Notes under the pieces: model-generated
Databases searched by the model: none
Seen by the model: only the letters and a program-made list of their open reading frames with translations
What the model was told of the DNA's origin: nothing
Position numbers and translations under genes: made by a program
Part shown: positions 23,243-36,420 of the stretch, one piece after another
Layout: every line of letters begins with the position of its first letter
Position numbering within the stretch: position 1 is the first letter of the stretch
Assembly (NCBI RefSeq): GCF_000002235.5
Contig: NW_022145615.1
Span: 33,549,594 to 33,613,593, forward strand
DNA length: 64,000 nt
Direction of reading: 5' to 3'
Source of the DNA: Strongylocentrotus purpuratus
Taxonomy: Eukaryota; Echinodermata; Echinoidea; Camarodonta; Strongylocentrotidae

Positions 23243-26200
23243 CTAATACAAAGAAAAAGACAAAATAAACAAGTACAAATTAATAATATGATTTTTCCCT
23301 CAAGCAAAACTCATGAAGAGCAACATAGGTAAGACACATAAATGTTAGCTGTCATAGAACTGAAAAATATTCAGATATAAAACATGAACAAACAGGTTTT
23401 GTTATTATGGATAAAAAGAAGTATGAAGAAAGATAGTCAACATGATAATATAAGGATAATATTCATTACATCCCATCTCAAATGTCAAGCTATGATATTG
23501 GACTACAATCATAAATCAATGAATGAGAAATGGTCTGCACAATGACCATTTTCAATAAACCAATAATACACGGTTGCATCCACACGTCTTTCTCCTGCTA
23601 ATTGCTGTTACTACAATACTTATTTATTCTACTGTGAAAGAGTCAATGCACTCTGGGTTTTCTGACAGCCAGAAACATGATCTCCGTTCTGTAGAGGAAG
23701 CAGAGCAGAGGAAAACTGGTGGAAATTGTCCCAGAAAAAGCAACAGACAAAGAAACAACTAACCAGCATTGCCTTTTGACTGGGCGCAACGTCACCAAGG
23801 CTGACTTCACACGTAGCTTCCCCAAGGGATGGTGTGGCAGTTTATTAGGCGAGCCCTAGCTACCCAACAGCGCTCCTGACCATGTATTGAACTACACACT
23901 CGCTCAGGCTTCCTGCTCGGTGCAATTATACCTGTATCGAGCTCCAAGAGCAATTTACGCTGGGGAGATGAAAAAAGAGGATCTCTATTTTGCGCTAGCT
24001 CTTGCTTCATTATGATTCAAGATCGGATATGACCCATCCTCCTCTCTACCAAGCTCTCTTCAATATTGATGATAGTCTGTTGACATATGAGTTTCAATAA
24101 CACTGCTGCAAGTCATAAACATACATCAATCGCAACAGAATATCATCTGATGGCAAAAACAGGTTCTTTCACAGGATAGGATGATATGAGGGATGCAGGA
24201 GTTTCATTCGTATTAATCTCTCTTTCTAGAGGTGCAAAGTGCAACGTTAAAATGCATCATAAAGCAATAATTTTGTTGCCTTTTTATCTCAATGAAGACC
24301 CTCCAGCAATAAATGAAATAATTAAATTTGTCCTCATACATAAAAACAAATTGATGTATTTAACCCCATTCGTTATGAGCTAGAAGGGCATTAACTCTCC
24401 AGGAAAATGCAGAAGTTAATATATATATACCATGCTTACACCTTACACATTCAAAGATTATATTTATCAAAATACCTTTAAAAAAATAGAAAAATAAAAG
24501 AAACTCAACAAGTGGTTGCATGGACATCTTCTTCAATCAATTAACAATTAATATGTAATATATCACATCAAAAACAAAAAAATCCTACTGCCAGGCTTTT
24601 ATAGCTTCATATAAAACTATAACATATAGAGAAGAAAAAAATTGCCAACCCGTTACTTATACCCCATAATTCCCGTCCCACCAGCTAGATATAAGCGGAC
24701 CTAATTCTCCACATATGTCAGGGTGAAAAGCTCATGAAATTGAAGTACCCTCATGGATCAGCTCCTAATTGAAGTTCATAAAACCTGATACGGAGAGAGA
24801 AGCCAAAGTCAATGGCCTGGATGGAATAGAGACAAAGGCCGTTGATCTGATGAACGAGATCCTAATCAGTCTTAATCAACTAGACCAGTGATTCAGACGG
24901 CCGGCTATTAACACAGTCAGTGACTCGAGAGAGCGACCGTGGGAATTGCACCCATTGAGAACGTGTGTTAATCCTCTCAATACTAATGTTAGAACTCGGC
25001 AAACCACTCATGTGAATGCAAAGCACTGGGAAGAGTGGACTTTGAAATGATGCAGTATCAAAGATGACTATACTATACCTAGGATACCTAATCTATATCA
25101 GAATAGCAATTTCTTATGAATACCATACACTTTCAAATACAACATCAAATGTTTTTTTATAAACTGTGAGTGATCATTTTAAAAGCATATATATTTGCAA
25201 ATGTATATATTTTACTTGTGTTGTGACTTGTGAGTAACAATAATCTTTAAAAAAGGCCATAGCGAATAAATTTCTCTATCTACAATGTTTGGTTCATTAA
25301 AAAATTGTGGGTTGAGAACCAAATTGCAGGTGTTCAAGAAAGAGTTAAATACACATCCCAATTTACAGGACATGTATGTATTATAGAAATATGGTCATTT
25401 ATTGAGCATAGACATCAAAAATATATATTTATTTTTAAAACTGTACCAGTTTATGTTCTTTAAATGAATCTGAAAACCAATAACAACTCTAATAATTGTA
25501 TTACCCTATATTTGCAATTACTGTAATTCCATATATCTGATATCTGATATTGATGATTTCTAGTGTTGACATAAATATTGAAAGCCAGAAGGACATCAAA
25601 TCAGGCTCTAAACAGATACATTATCTTGGACAAAATACCTTCTTGGTTCTTCCTCATCATAGCAGGATGTATATCAAAGCACTGCTTATAGATATAATAA
25701 GATACAAATACAATATGGTGTTATTTCTATATCATACGTGTAGTTCTTTCTGAAACCGAAACTCTCGATCTGCCCACAGACTGCAGACTGGACAATGGCT
25801 GAAGATATTAAAATCAAGACCTTGGAGAATCGTATCCTGGATTGGCAATGGCAGGTCCTTTTTCTTTCAAACGAAAGCAGATGGCCATATCAGTCTTCAG
25901 ACAATCCAAACTAAATGAGCATGCATGCTTTAATACGCCCGTCTGTTTGAGTAGGATCTGCTCCTAGTAGCACCATTCATTTGTCCGAGTTTACTTTCAC
26001 AGCTACCATTATATCATCTGCAGAGAGCCAGAGGGACGTTACATTTAGTTGTATCTGAAACGGTATGATTTAATGTCTTTTGAGCTCTAAACAGACTGTT
26101 TGGAACAACCTGTTAAACTTATACACTTTAACACAGAGTTAATCCTCTAGAGGATCCAGACAGACAGAATTAATGGTAGACAAGAAAATAGAATCCACCT

Positions 26201-27195
26201 GCATGAGATATTGACAAAAATTTATAATTTTGACTCTCTCCAGTTTGGGAAGTAAATAACTTGTACCTTTCTTGAGTTCATAGTATGCAGCATGCTTTAA
26301 ATTGTCAAATCTAAAGTACAATGGCTCATACTGGTATCAATTAACACAGCCTTAATGTCCTTCTGGCATTCAACGGATGCAATTATTATTTATTAGTATG
26401 AAGAAAATTAAAAATTCACTTTGTATTTACCGGTACATACAGTGGGTAGGTACCTCACCTCAATTAAAGCAGTAAATAGTAAATATCATCTTCGAGGAAG
26501 CCATGGAACTGATGTCCAGTTATAAATTTACCCGAAAGGATAATCACTAAGATGATGTCATTAATGAAAGAGCCCTTATTAACAGACTACATCACAAACA
26601 GACAGCCCTTTTCACCCCAAACAAACATCCACATTCCATTCAACATTTATATGTGGACACAATACCTGAATACATACAATGTACGTGCACGAGCAGCAAC
26701 AATCACATTTACACATATGTAAAGGAACAAAACTAGCACGGTCTGGATATTACTGCGCTGTGTATAATTCCCATAGCTACAAAGAGCTTATCACATACCG
26801 CTGCAGTCATACGTGTCCTTGTCACAAACAGCCAACGATCGACTCCCGTAAATGAAGAAGCTCTATTAATGTATGCGATACCTATCATCCCATTATTTAT
26901 CTCCCTCACCGATCTCTTCCTCATGCTCCTCATTAAGCGTGCTTTCAATTTGGCTGAGAGGACAGTCGATTGTGATGGCGTATTAGGGTGAGCAAGCCAG
27001 AACCTGCTGGGCTGCGTAAACTGCCCAATCAAAACTCCCGGATCTCCGCATGACAAAAATTGTCAACAGCAGTGATGTAATGTAGAAATCAATAGTAGCC
27101 ATGATAGTTCAATCCAGCCATCATATCTCTGTCTGTCTCTGTCTCTCTTTCTCTTTTTTTTCCTTCTCTTCTTCTGTATATCCTTCTTTCATTTT
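23243..27195. other. First intron and/or 5' flank: no gene recognised
   Basis: AT-rich unique sequence with only short, unsupported ORFs. Single arms of the AGAAGGnCGTTAA family occur near 24376 (GCTAGAAGGGCATTAAC) and 25579 (GCCAGAAGGACATCAA), and an inverted arm near 26350. A paired copy is at 26018-26094. Confidence 0.6.
26018..26094. repeat. Short hairpin element, AGAAGGnCGTTAA family (diverged)
   Basis: The left arm CAGAGAGCCAGAGGGACGTT pairs imperfectly with the right arm TTAATGTCTTTTGAGCTCTA. Both match the family consensus at most positions. Confidence 0.45.
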
Positions 27196-27199
<4 letters not shown>

Positions 27200-27257
<58 letters not shown>

Positions 27258-27478
27258 GTCTGTCTGTCGTCATTGATTCTGACTAGACTATAACACCTCT
27301 ACAATCATCAAACCATTTCATGCACAATTAATATACTTTATACAGTGTACTTTGTATACTGTTTTCTATCCACACTTTTTGTTCAATTTCCCCTCATTTT
27401 GTTGGACTACCCCCCCCCCCCTCTCTCTCTCTCTCTCTTTCTTTCTTTTTCTCTCTCTCTTTCTCTATCTCTCTTTCT

Positions 27479-27553
<75 letters not shown>

Positions 27554-27960
27554 AATCACCTCCATACATAATCTAGTGACAGTTTCAACCCGTCAAGTGA
27601 TCCTCATCGTCGCTAATTGACCTCCATCCAAGAACAATGCTCACACACAGCGCATATACTCACTGAGACCAATTACTTCACGCACAAAATTAAAATCCAT
27701 ACAAGTTTACGCAGCCAATTGACCACACGCTATTATCGCATCATTTCGCATGATGCATGCCTCTCGTATTCTGCAATTAGTGTTATTGCACGGGCGTGAA
27801 GAGCTGGATCTCGTTGTGTGTTTATCTGCTAATTCTACTGGCAGACTGCTAACTGGCAAAGTAGTTGGATGTTTAAGTGATGCAAATTAATTTCCACTGC
27901 CATCTCTCTCTTACTCCTTCTCCGCCTCTCTCCCTCCCCAATTTCCTGGCTTGCCCCTCC

Positions 27961-28029
<69 letters not shown>
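27200..28029. repeat. Cluster of three (CT)n microsatellites
   Basis: Long CT runs occupy 27200-27255, 27420-27550 (with a leading C10 and two interruptions) and 27961-28029. Unique AT-rich DNA lies between. The Ser/Leu ORFs over them are not genes. Confidence 0.95.
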
Positions 28030-28031
<2 letters not shown>

Positions 28032-30153
28032 CTATTTTCTTGTTGAATGGTAGGTAATGAACGCTGTGCTGGCTCTGTACACTACTGCATATCTTCATTA
28101 CGCCATAGATATTGATGGATTAGTGCATCAACTGGAATTAAATTATACCAAACATACTAATAATAAACATGAGACATATTTCTAACAAGCCTAATACTAC
28201 ATTCCCTGGTGTCTGGGAATTCAAATCAGCAATTGAAAAAGACTGGCTGAAAAAAAAATTGAGTCTATTTAGCCTACATATATATGTATATTTCCCAGGC
28301 ATTCAAATATTGTAATCATATTTATTTTTTTCACTATCATCACAACAAAAACACCATAATCATAAATGATATGAACCATATGGACTGCATGTCTGCATTA
28401 TTACATTTCGAATAAGGATGAGGGACTTTCTCCATTTATCCTTGTATCTAAAGACCATTTGGAATAAAACTGTAAAGTAAGGTTGAATAAGTCAACTAAG
28501 CGTTGATATGAAATCAATTCAATCTTATTGCCTCTAGCACAACTGGTCTGGCAGCTTTACAGAAAGAATCGATTAGGCTCGGTGAAAAAAAACTGCACAT
28601 GCTGATGACTATCTCAAAGCACACAGCTAATTTCTCAGCATACACAATACTCCGCAAATCCACCATTGCTTGCATTACAAGGTATTGGTGACAAAAATCA
28701 ATAGGCATCAAATATTACCCACACTGAATTGCAAATGCAAAGCTTGCAGTAGAAGAACAAGTCCATCAGAATAATAATAGAAAGGATAATCATCTCCTAA
28801 TTTTAATTTTACTGATTTCAGACTCGCTTTGTGAACCTATTTTTTAAGGTTCTCATTTTAAAGATTAATTTGTAAAAATTCTCTTTCGCTATCAAATTTA
28901 ATTTCAGCTAAAAAATTTCTTCACGGCGGCCATATTTTTTAAAACTATCAATTAGTACTTTTCTATCTTACCAATAAGATTATGTCGTGTACCGTATTGT
29001 ATAGATGTTTTATTTGATTTCATCTTTAAATTGGCAATGAAGCTCATTTGTAAGGGAACAAAAGTGAATCTTAACTTCCATACATTAATTGCCTTTCCAA
29101 CTGTAACTTTCTGCCTCTATCTCTATATAGATCTCTGCTTGTCTCAAATTCAACATAGCGCAGCAAGGTCCTTGTATCACTCGCATCAGGGACGCGTCAA
29201 ATCAATCAAGATGTCAGGGGTCGCTGTATCGGATCCCCCTTCCATATCCGAGCAGGCCTCGAACAAAACGCAGGGAATTTTAATCACATCTCACCGGGGT
29301 GATAATTGGAAAGCAAACCTAGTATGCCTTGTTGATACAGGTGCGCCATTCTGACATTTTTCACATTACCTCATGTATCTTCCTTGCGTTTCCCTACGCA
29401 AGACACGGTTGTGAGGCCACGGATATAAAGATGCTTTCCGATGTTAATGCGTACTTAGTGTCGTGTGACGAGCCGGGATAAGCTGCCCCTCGGGCGATTT
29501 CATTAACAGGATTTGTTTATCGCACATTTCAGCCCCCAGATCTAAGCTCCTGATGGTTCTAAATGTCATCTTATGTGGCATTTATTCACATTTCTTTTCC
29601 ACTTCATTTCCGGATGCGAGCTCCAAAAGCCCCTCGGGTCATGAGAAGCAACACCTTAGCTCGTACCAATCAAGATGATGCAACATAAAGGTCTTACCAG
29701 GGTAAGATGATGTTGCCGGGGGTAACGGCCTGGGTACGATCGAGACGAGAGGAAGAGGTGCAGGAGAGAATGAATTGATAAGATGTGTAAATAGAAGAGG
29801 TATCAAGTGGAAGCAAGAAAGACAAGATGAACACTGAAGATGACATTTTAAAGATGACTAATCCGTGCTCTGTAAAATAATTACAGCGGAAATCATGGCA
29901 TCAGATTTTAAAAAAGGTCTACATGTCTTGTTGCACAAAGAGCCTGAACGCAGGTCGACTTTAAGTCGTGAACTAGATGGAAATTTTGCCAATTTGCCTT
30001 TCCCTAAATGTCTCGTAGATACAGAGATATGTAGCCTTAACACACAAATCCTGTAAATGCAACAAAGCGTTATATACTTAGGATATCATCTGCCAAGAAC
30101 CAGCATTGTAAATATGTGGGGGAAAAAGAGAATGTGAAGAACACCCTTCTGGG
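28030..30153. other. No gene recognised; GC-richer patch at 29160-29720
   Basis: Mostly AT-rich unique sequence. From about 29160 to 29720 GC and CpG content rises visibly above the surroundings, without repeats or a credible ORF. This is compatible with a regulatory region but not proof of one. Confidence 0.45.
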
Positions 30154-30352
30154 CCCTGTTTCATAAAACTTTTTATCAATAACAAGTTACAATAACTGTA
30201 CCAAGCTACTGAAATTGTGGCATTTGATTGGCTGAGAGCAAATTTGTCATAGAATTAAGCATTAACACAAAGAAGGGATTTGGAACTGAACATAGAGGCT
30301 TAAGCCTGCATTCAAAATAATCTAGAAGTATAACAAGTTTTATGAAACAAGG
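30154..30352. mobile_element. MITE-like element with CCYTGTTTCATAAAACTT inverted ends
   Basis: CCCTGTTTCATAAAACTT at the left is matched by the reverse complement CCTTGTTTCATAAAACTT at the right, bounding about 200 bp. There is no ORF inside. The termini resemble those of the element at 60370-60521. Confidence 0.7.
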
Positions 30353-30680
30353 TCATGGTTCTCAGCAGGCTAAATATACAATGTTCATGTTTAGGGCAAA
30401 AATTATGTACAGGAACCTATAAAGAGCATCATAAAGACCAATGATATCTAATACGGTAATGATATTACCTCATCTACTGCAAGCCAGAGGGTGTTACCTC
30501 ATATCTTCCACCACTATTCTGCCTCTAAAGATATCATATTGATGATTACAATCAATCATGAGTCAGTATTTTCAAAGTTTGTGAAATACCAATATCAAAC
30601 GGATCATCTTTTCATCTCAAAAGAGAACAAGAGGCAAGTCATCATCTGATAGCATTATTCCCAGGCCAGCTTTAAATCCT

Positions 30681-30696
30681 GCCCGCCCGCCCCCGC
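30681..30696. promoter_or_regulatory. GC-box cluster (Sp/Klf/Egr-type)
   Basis: GCCCGCCCGCCCCCGC stands out in AT-rich DNA. Read on the minus strand it is GCGGGGGCGGGCGGGC, overlapping Sp1-like and Egr-like words. Function is unproven; it may be a promoter or enhancer within the intron. Confidence 0.3.
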
Positions 30697-32773
30697 TCAC
30701 CCTCCTTAACATTCATCCCAGAATCCTCCTCCTAGATACAGATGGATGACCCTGGATGACACATCGGCTATGTTCACACAAGAGTCCTTAAACTGTAAGT
30801 TTAACTCGTGATCTTAAACTTCAAGGTTAAATGTATCTTGTAGTTAAAGTTTGTATGGACACACTGGTGGACGTATTCTCTCTGACCCACCGAGAGTCCA
30901 TACTATTTTTTTATTTACATGTAGCTCAGTTTTAAACTTCAAGTAATCTTTTAGTTTAGGACCACTGCACTCATGGTTCCATCATGTTTGTGAGTTGTTC
31001 CTGTGAGTTTTCGCAAACTTAAAGTTTAAAACCACAAGCTTAACTTTAACAGACTCTCATGTGAACACAGCTACGATAGAAAGCCCTGGACGACACATGA
31101 TGAAACCTGACACTCTTATCAACAAGCCCTGGAGATGACAGCTCATGATACCCACTGACTATGGACCAATCTGTCTCACTTTGATTAAATGTTGCCACAG
31201 CTACAGACATGGAATAGAATGTGTGGGACTGCACCTGTGTCCTAGAGGTCTAAAGGGATAGCGAATGTCAAGTTATATTATTTTTTAATCTAGACAAAGT
31301 TTTGAAGTTATTCTTGAAGAGTGCTCTTATTGATAGAATTCAGAGTTTCAATCAATTTTTATTTAGTTACAACAAAATTTGATTAAACCATTGTTTTCAC
31401 ATATAATTCTTTAACTCTCAAAAGTATTCTACTATTTGCCTAGCCTAGAGCCACAAGGATGTTAACTCTGTATCTATAAGAGTTCATTCTCCAAAAAAAT
31501 GTTCATTTTTGTCTCATTCCTAGAGTATTTTTTGTGCAGCAGGAAATAATTTGAGGGTGGGATGAGTTATATTAACCTCTAGTCATTTCTAACAGAGCTC
31601 TTGGTGACTCAGAACATGATTTCGGTTAAAAATATTATTATAGCAAATCAAAAAAGCAACAACAGACAACATACTGACTTGTTCTCAAGTATGTAGAAGT
31701 CAATAGGCAAATGAAGGGGAAAATTGATTATGCTGTAGAAAAGATACCATATTATCACACTTTTGTGATTAAATAACAAAAGATCAAACCATCTACTAAC
31801 CTGGTGGTATCAGAATGATGTACTAAAGGGTCCATTTACACGCAATTTGATCCTTAGTTGTCGCCTCGTAAACACATACAAACAATCAAAGTACGCTTTT
31901 AAACTACACCCTACTGCGCAACTTCGAAGGGAAACCGACACAATGGGGTTTAACAAGAGAGGAACAATCTTTTGTCTTCAAGGCTAAATGGAGAATAACC
32001 TCGCTCACCATAAATACTTTCCCTTTCCAAACCCTCTACCGAAATGGGACAGGGGAAGATGGCACAAAAGGAGTTAACAAGAAGCCTGCAGCCGGCTTTG
32101 TTTTCAAGGTCAGGACGGAACAAAAGAGAAGCGCAAAGCTGACCTCGATGAGGAATTGATTGTGAAACGCTTCTCATTGACGGATGAGCGCTACATGTTT
32201 TCATGGATGCTTAGGATCTCTGAATAGACCAGCGTTCTGCGTTTGAACAACTGGCGGAGTGTAATGACTCCCTAATAGGCGAGTGTAGTGACTCCTTGAT
32301 GGGCTTACAAAGATCATCTCTTCAAGATGACTTCATTAATGTGCTTTCTTTGAACGCAAGCTCTGGGAATTTGAGATTAGTGAGTTCATTATATGACCAT
32401 TCACTCATCAATGACGCATTATTAAAAAGAACATTACAACAGGGCAATTGTCAAAGGTTTACAGTAAAATACAGTGTAGGCCTGGTCTACAAACAGTAAA
32501 GCATTGTAAGCCTGGTGATTGTATAAACCTGGACATCACACTGGACCACATGTTACTTTCTAAAACAATTGTCAAAAGTTTTTAAACCTATATGTGCAAT
32601 GAAAATATGATCTTAGTTGTTGCCCTGAGGATGCGGGGTTTTCCCTTAAAAATACAAATATTAGAATCAATTAATTCGTCCCTGCAGAGTAACAATTATG
32701 CGGAATAATTATTACAATCTATTGTATGACCTTTAATCCTTTCTAACTTCTCTTTCTCTTTCCCCTTTTGCCC

Positions 32774-32920
32774 GTGTGTGTGTGTGTGTGTGTGTGTGTG
32801 TCTCTCTCTCTCTCTCTCTCTCTCTGTCTGCCTGTTTGTCTATCTCTCTTTCTCTGTCTGTCTGTCTGTGTCTATCTTTGTCTCTGTTTCTTTCTCTCTC
32901 CCTCTCTCTGTCTCTCTCTT
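32774..32920. repeat. Compound (GT)n(CT)n microsatellite
   Basis: A GT run (about 32774-32800) passes directly into CT (about 32801-32825), then degenerate TCTG/TCTC to about 32920. Confidence 0.95.
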
Positions 32921-33009
32921 CTCTAATACACGCATCTGTAGCCTACATCTCCATGCATCCTTCCACATGCTCTTGTTCTATCCTGACCCATTTACATAGA
33001 TATACTTAC

Positions 33010-33033
33010 CTCACATATGTTTTGATCTGACAT
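33010..33033 (-). CDS. Candidate first coding exon of ASH1L (MSDQNICE), weak
   Basis: An ATG at 33033 with A at -3 and an in-frame TAG five codons upstream opens eight codons ending exactly at a strong donor, GAG|GTAAGTAT. Splicing to 23242 would be in phase 0 and the frame stays open into the known exon. There is no homology support, and at least three other places in the window satisfy the same criteria. This is only a candidate. Confidence 0.2.
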
Positions 33034-35477
33034 GATTCCATGTTCCTATACAAATAATCACCACTACCAAATAACGAGTAGAATACCACAAAATGTTTTG
33101 ATAAAACCCGTCAGAAGGAGATGACATCATGAGGAAATAAATCCACAAAGGTTTATAGGATAGCCAGCAATTCCGACATCCATACACTTTTGAACGCAGA
33201 CAATTCAATCAATGCTGTACGTGCCTAGTAGAGCAGTGTCGTCTAGGGATTATGTACACTTCTAGTTGAATCGCTCGATAGAGCAGATTGGGGCGGACAA
33301 TTGAAAATAAAGTGTGGCACGAGAAAGAATAAAAACAGCAACTGTATGAGGTAACAATAGACATATTGACTTATGCCCCATCAGTGGTTAGCACAGTACC
33401 AAGTCGATTGCTGATGGTGTACGTATAATAGAGATGAGTTGCAAACAAAGGGGACAAATATACCCACTGAAGTCTGAAGCAATATACCCAATGTTTTGAG
33501 GCTTCATATCTCTTACAAATATTGACACTTGAAGCAAAACTGCATGATATCCAGATCAAGATCATCATGTATTCTAAATTGAAAAGGAGGAATTCATTGG
33601 AAGGAACTGACTAACTGAGCAAGGCACAAATTCATTAAAAAATAGTGAACCAAACTTCCATAGTATCGCTATTCTGTTAAAAGAAAACATTCACACACAC
33701 AATCTTCTAGTATCTGAATCACATTTTGGTTTCTACATGTACATCTATAGTTTGCAGACATGATATTAATTTACATTATGCCATACAGGCCTATTCATTA
33801 ACATACATTAACATTAATCATCACTTTAATATGCTGATACAGCTTTGATGTGCAATGTACTGTAAAACAAACCATGATTTTATAGCTATGAAGGTAAAAT
33901 AAGATACTCATTGACCGTGTGTTTAACTGATAATGGGAGGAGTCTGAAAAGTCAGACTACTACCACTGGATTACTCCATAAGTAGCATATAAAGAAATGA
34001 TATGTAGACACTGAAAGAGATCATCCTATCCACAACTCACCACAAAATCCTCTTCCAAAGAAAGATTATTCTGTCAAATAAAACCCCATTTGACAATGCC
34101 CGGCAATCGTCACCTGCGAGCAGTTACACAGTAGTCCTGCGGTCTGACAATAAATGACTGCTGGATTGCTATTGTTGATAGGGACAAGTATAGAACGTCT
34201 TTTAACAAGCACTCTTTGGCCAGACAAAGGCTTTACTCAACAAACAAAAGTCATGTCCTATCTCCAGAGTGTACATCTCTATTAGAGCCAACCACAAAGT
34301 CCATGATAGGTCTATAGGGAAATGTCTGCAGGGTCTAAAGATTGTTGAAATGACACTTGAAAGGATAACGTTGGTATAGTTTGGGGTCTCGGGTGACCTT
34401 AACTGACCTAAAGAAATAAAGCTGTTTGGACAAAAACAAAGAAAAGCTATGAACAAAGAAGACATTTCAATGAATGGGCTTGAAATTTACAACCATTAAA
34501 GTGAACATCATCAACACTAATTACATGTAGCTTGCTATGAAATAATACCACAATTTAAGCCTCTTCTTTTTGACATACCCAAAGTCATAATTCCTTTAGA
34601 AAATTTATAAAAATTCACATACAGTAGCTGTATTTCTTTAATTTCTTGACACAAACCAAATGAATGAAATACTTTTTTAAAATAAATAATGGATTATGTG
34701 ATCTTTCAAATACATGCATGCTTCATGATTTGCTGAAAACAACATCATGGGAGCAGTTTCATTGACATGGAATGAAGGAATGGCAGAATGCAATGCCACA
34801 TGAAAGTCGGCATCCATGACAGAGCCCGTTTCGGGTTCCCTGAGCCCAACGCACTTGTGTAAAAATATCATGTCTTTCACATCGCAAGCAAAACATCATC
34901 AATCACCCCTTTAGGGGACTCCAGAGTCGCTGATTGCCATGACAACAGTCAAGGTCGCCCCAAGGGTCGGAATTTTCAGGAAAGGGAGTGACATTGAATG
35001 TCAGACAGGGGGGGGGGGGGGGGGAGGGAGGAAGGAAAAAAAGAAGCCTACTTCTCTTTCCCCTGATGCAACATACTAGACATGGAGGTTAATCTAGTTA
35101 GACTCGTTCAAAGACACTTCTAGAATAAATATATCATTCTTCTCATCCTTTGCTGAAGAATATGATATAGTGACATAACTTAAAACATATCTTTCAGGTT
35201 ATATTTGAATGCCTATCATATAGTTTTAATGCTGTACAAGGCTTTATATTAAATTAATTATCAAAATGTTATCAATCATGGGTAGAGTTGGAATTCAATT
35301 AAATACTACAATCCAAAATAAAGCATTAAGCCATATGCAGGCATAAGTCTACCTTATTCCAGGTACACTTCTACTTTTTAGAAAGTTGTTTCTTTAACAT
35401 AAATCCCCATTATCATGTGTGCAAAAATAATTGTAAATCTACACCAACTTCAAACATGATATGCAAGTAATCCTACA

Positions 35478-35535
35478 TAATAATAATAATACTCAGTTTT
35501 TATATAGCGCTTATTACAATCACTAAGCGCTTCCA
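35478..35535 (+). repeat. SINE-tail-like repeat fragment (TATATAGCGC...AAGCGCTT)
   Basis: An ATA-trinucleotide run is followed by TTTTTATATAGCGCTTATT and CTAAGCGCTTCC. I recognise this motif pattern from interspersed repeats of marine invertebrates. A diverged relative appears near 57999-58042 (TCTATAAAGTGCC...AGGCGCTTT). Confidence 0.4.
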
Positions 35536-35549
35536 AACTTGAAGATTAT

Positions 35550-36123
35550 TACCCTGGCCCTCCCTCTGTCTGTCTGTCTGTCTACCTATCTATCCATCCA
35601 TCTACATATCTATCTCCCTCCCTCTGTCTGTCTGTATGTATGTCTGTCTGTATATCTATATACCGTAAATCTCCGTGTATAAGGCGCACTTTTTTGCCGC
35701 CGAAAAAATTTGAAAGTCGGGGGTGCGTCTTATACACAGGTACAGAAAAAAAAAGTTTTTTTTTTTTTTTTTTTTTAGTTTCGATTTATGGCGCTATGCC
35801 TGGCAATGTCGCATATGTTTTCTATGTTTTCTATAACAAATGGTGTACCACAAGGTTCTATCCTAGGTACTCCATTATTAGAAAGATAGAGGATGCTATT
35901 CATATCATGCATGACTATTGATGTTTGGCATAGAACACAGTGCTTCTGCTAGGTGATGTGAAGAGGCTGGTGTGGGACACTTGGTATCATGAAGCCTTAG
36001 ACTGTTGTTACTATTATTTGTGACAAGTTCACAACTTCTACTGCACCTCGATGTAAAATGAAGGTCCTTTCCCGCGTGGGTTTTCGGCAACAAAACAACA
36101 ACAACAACAACAAAACAAAAAAC

Positions 36124-36160
<37 letters not shown>

Positions 36161-36420
36161 CCCAAAATAGGGGTGTGCCTTATACACAGGTGCGCCTTAT
36201 ACACGGAGATTTACGGTATCCATCCATCTATATACAGTATCTATCTCCCTCCCTCCCTCTGTCTGTCTGTATGTCTGTCTGTATGTCTATCTATATATCC
36301 ATCCATCTATATACAGTATCTATCTCCCTCCCTCCCTCTGTCTGTCTGTATGTCTGTCTGTATGTCTATCTATATATCCATCCATCTATATACAGTATCT
36401 ATCTCTCTCCCTCCTCCCTT
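35550..36420. repeat. ~80-bp minisatellite of CTGT/ATCT/CCTC words, interrupted by a MITE
   Basis: Right of the insertion, a unit running TCCATCCATCTATATACAGT, ATCTATCTCCCTCCCTCCC, TCTGTCTGTCTGTATG and on to CTATCTATATA is repeated about 2.5 times (36219-36410). Left of it, 35565-35660 carries the same unit in diverged form. The MITE at 35663-36216 splits the array. Confidence 0.85.
35663..36216. mobile_element. MITE with 26-bp perfect TIRs, TA target duplication
   Basis: The left end CCGTAAATCTCCGTGTATAA (continuing GGCGCA) is perfectly inverted at the right end (36191-36216). TA flanks both sides (35661-35662 and 36217-36218), as in Tc1/mariner-type insertions. A subterminal CTTATACACAGG repeats near each end. 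The interior has poly-A/T tracts (35747-35777 and 36126-36158) and no transposase ORF. Confidence 0.85.

Larger units (their letters stand above)
30353..35477. other. No gene recognised
   Basis: AT-rich unique sequence. Visible items are a GC-box cluster at 30681-30696, a single AGAAGG-family arm near 31449, a microsatellite at 32774-32920, a possible small 5' exon ending at 33010, and a G18-type run at 35008-35025. Confidence 0.55.

Noticed and set aside
29300..29352. LVDTGAPF peptide resembling a retropepsin active site
   Set aside because: The ORF stops two residues after it, with no protease, reverse transcriptase or LTR nearby; a four-residue match is likely chance.
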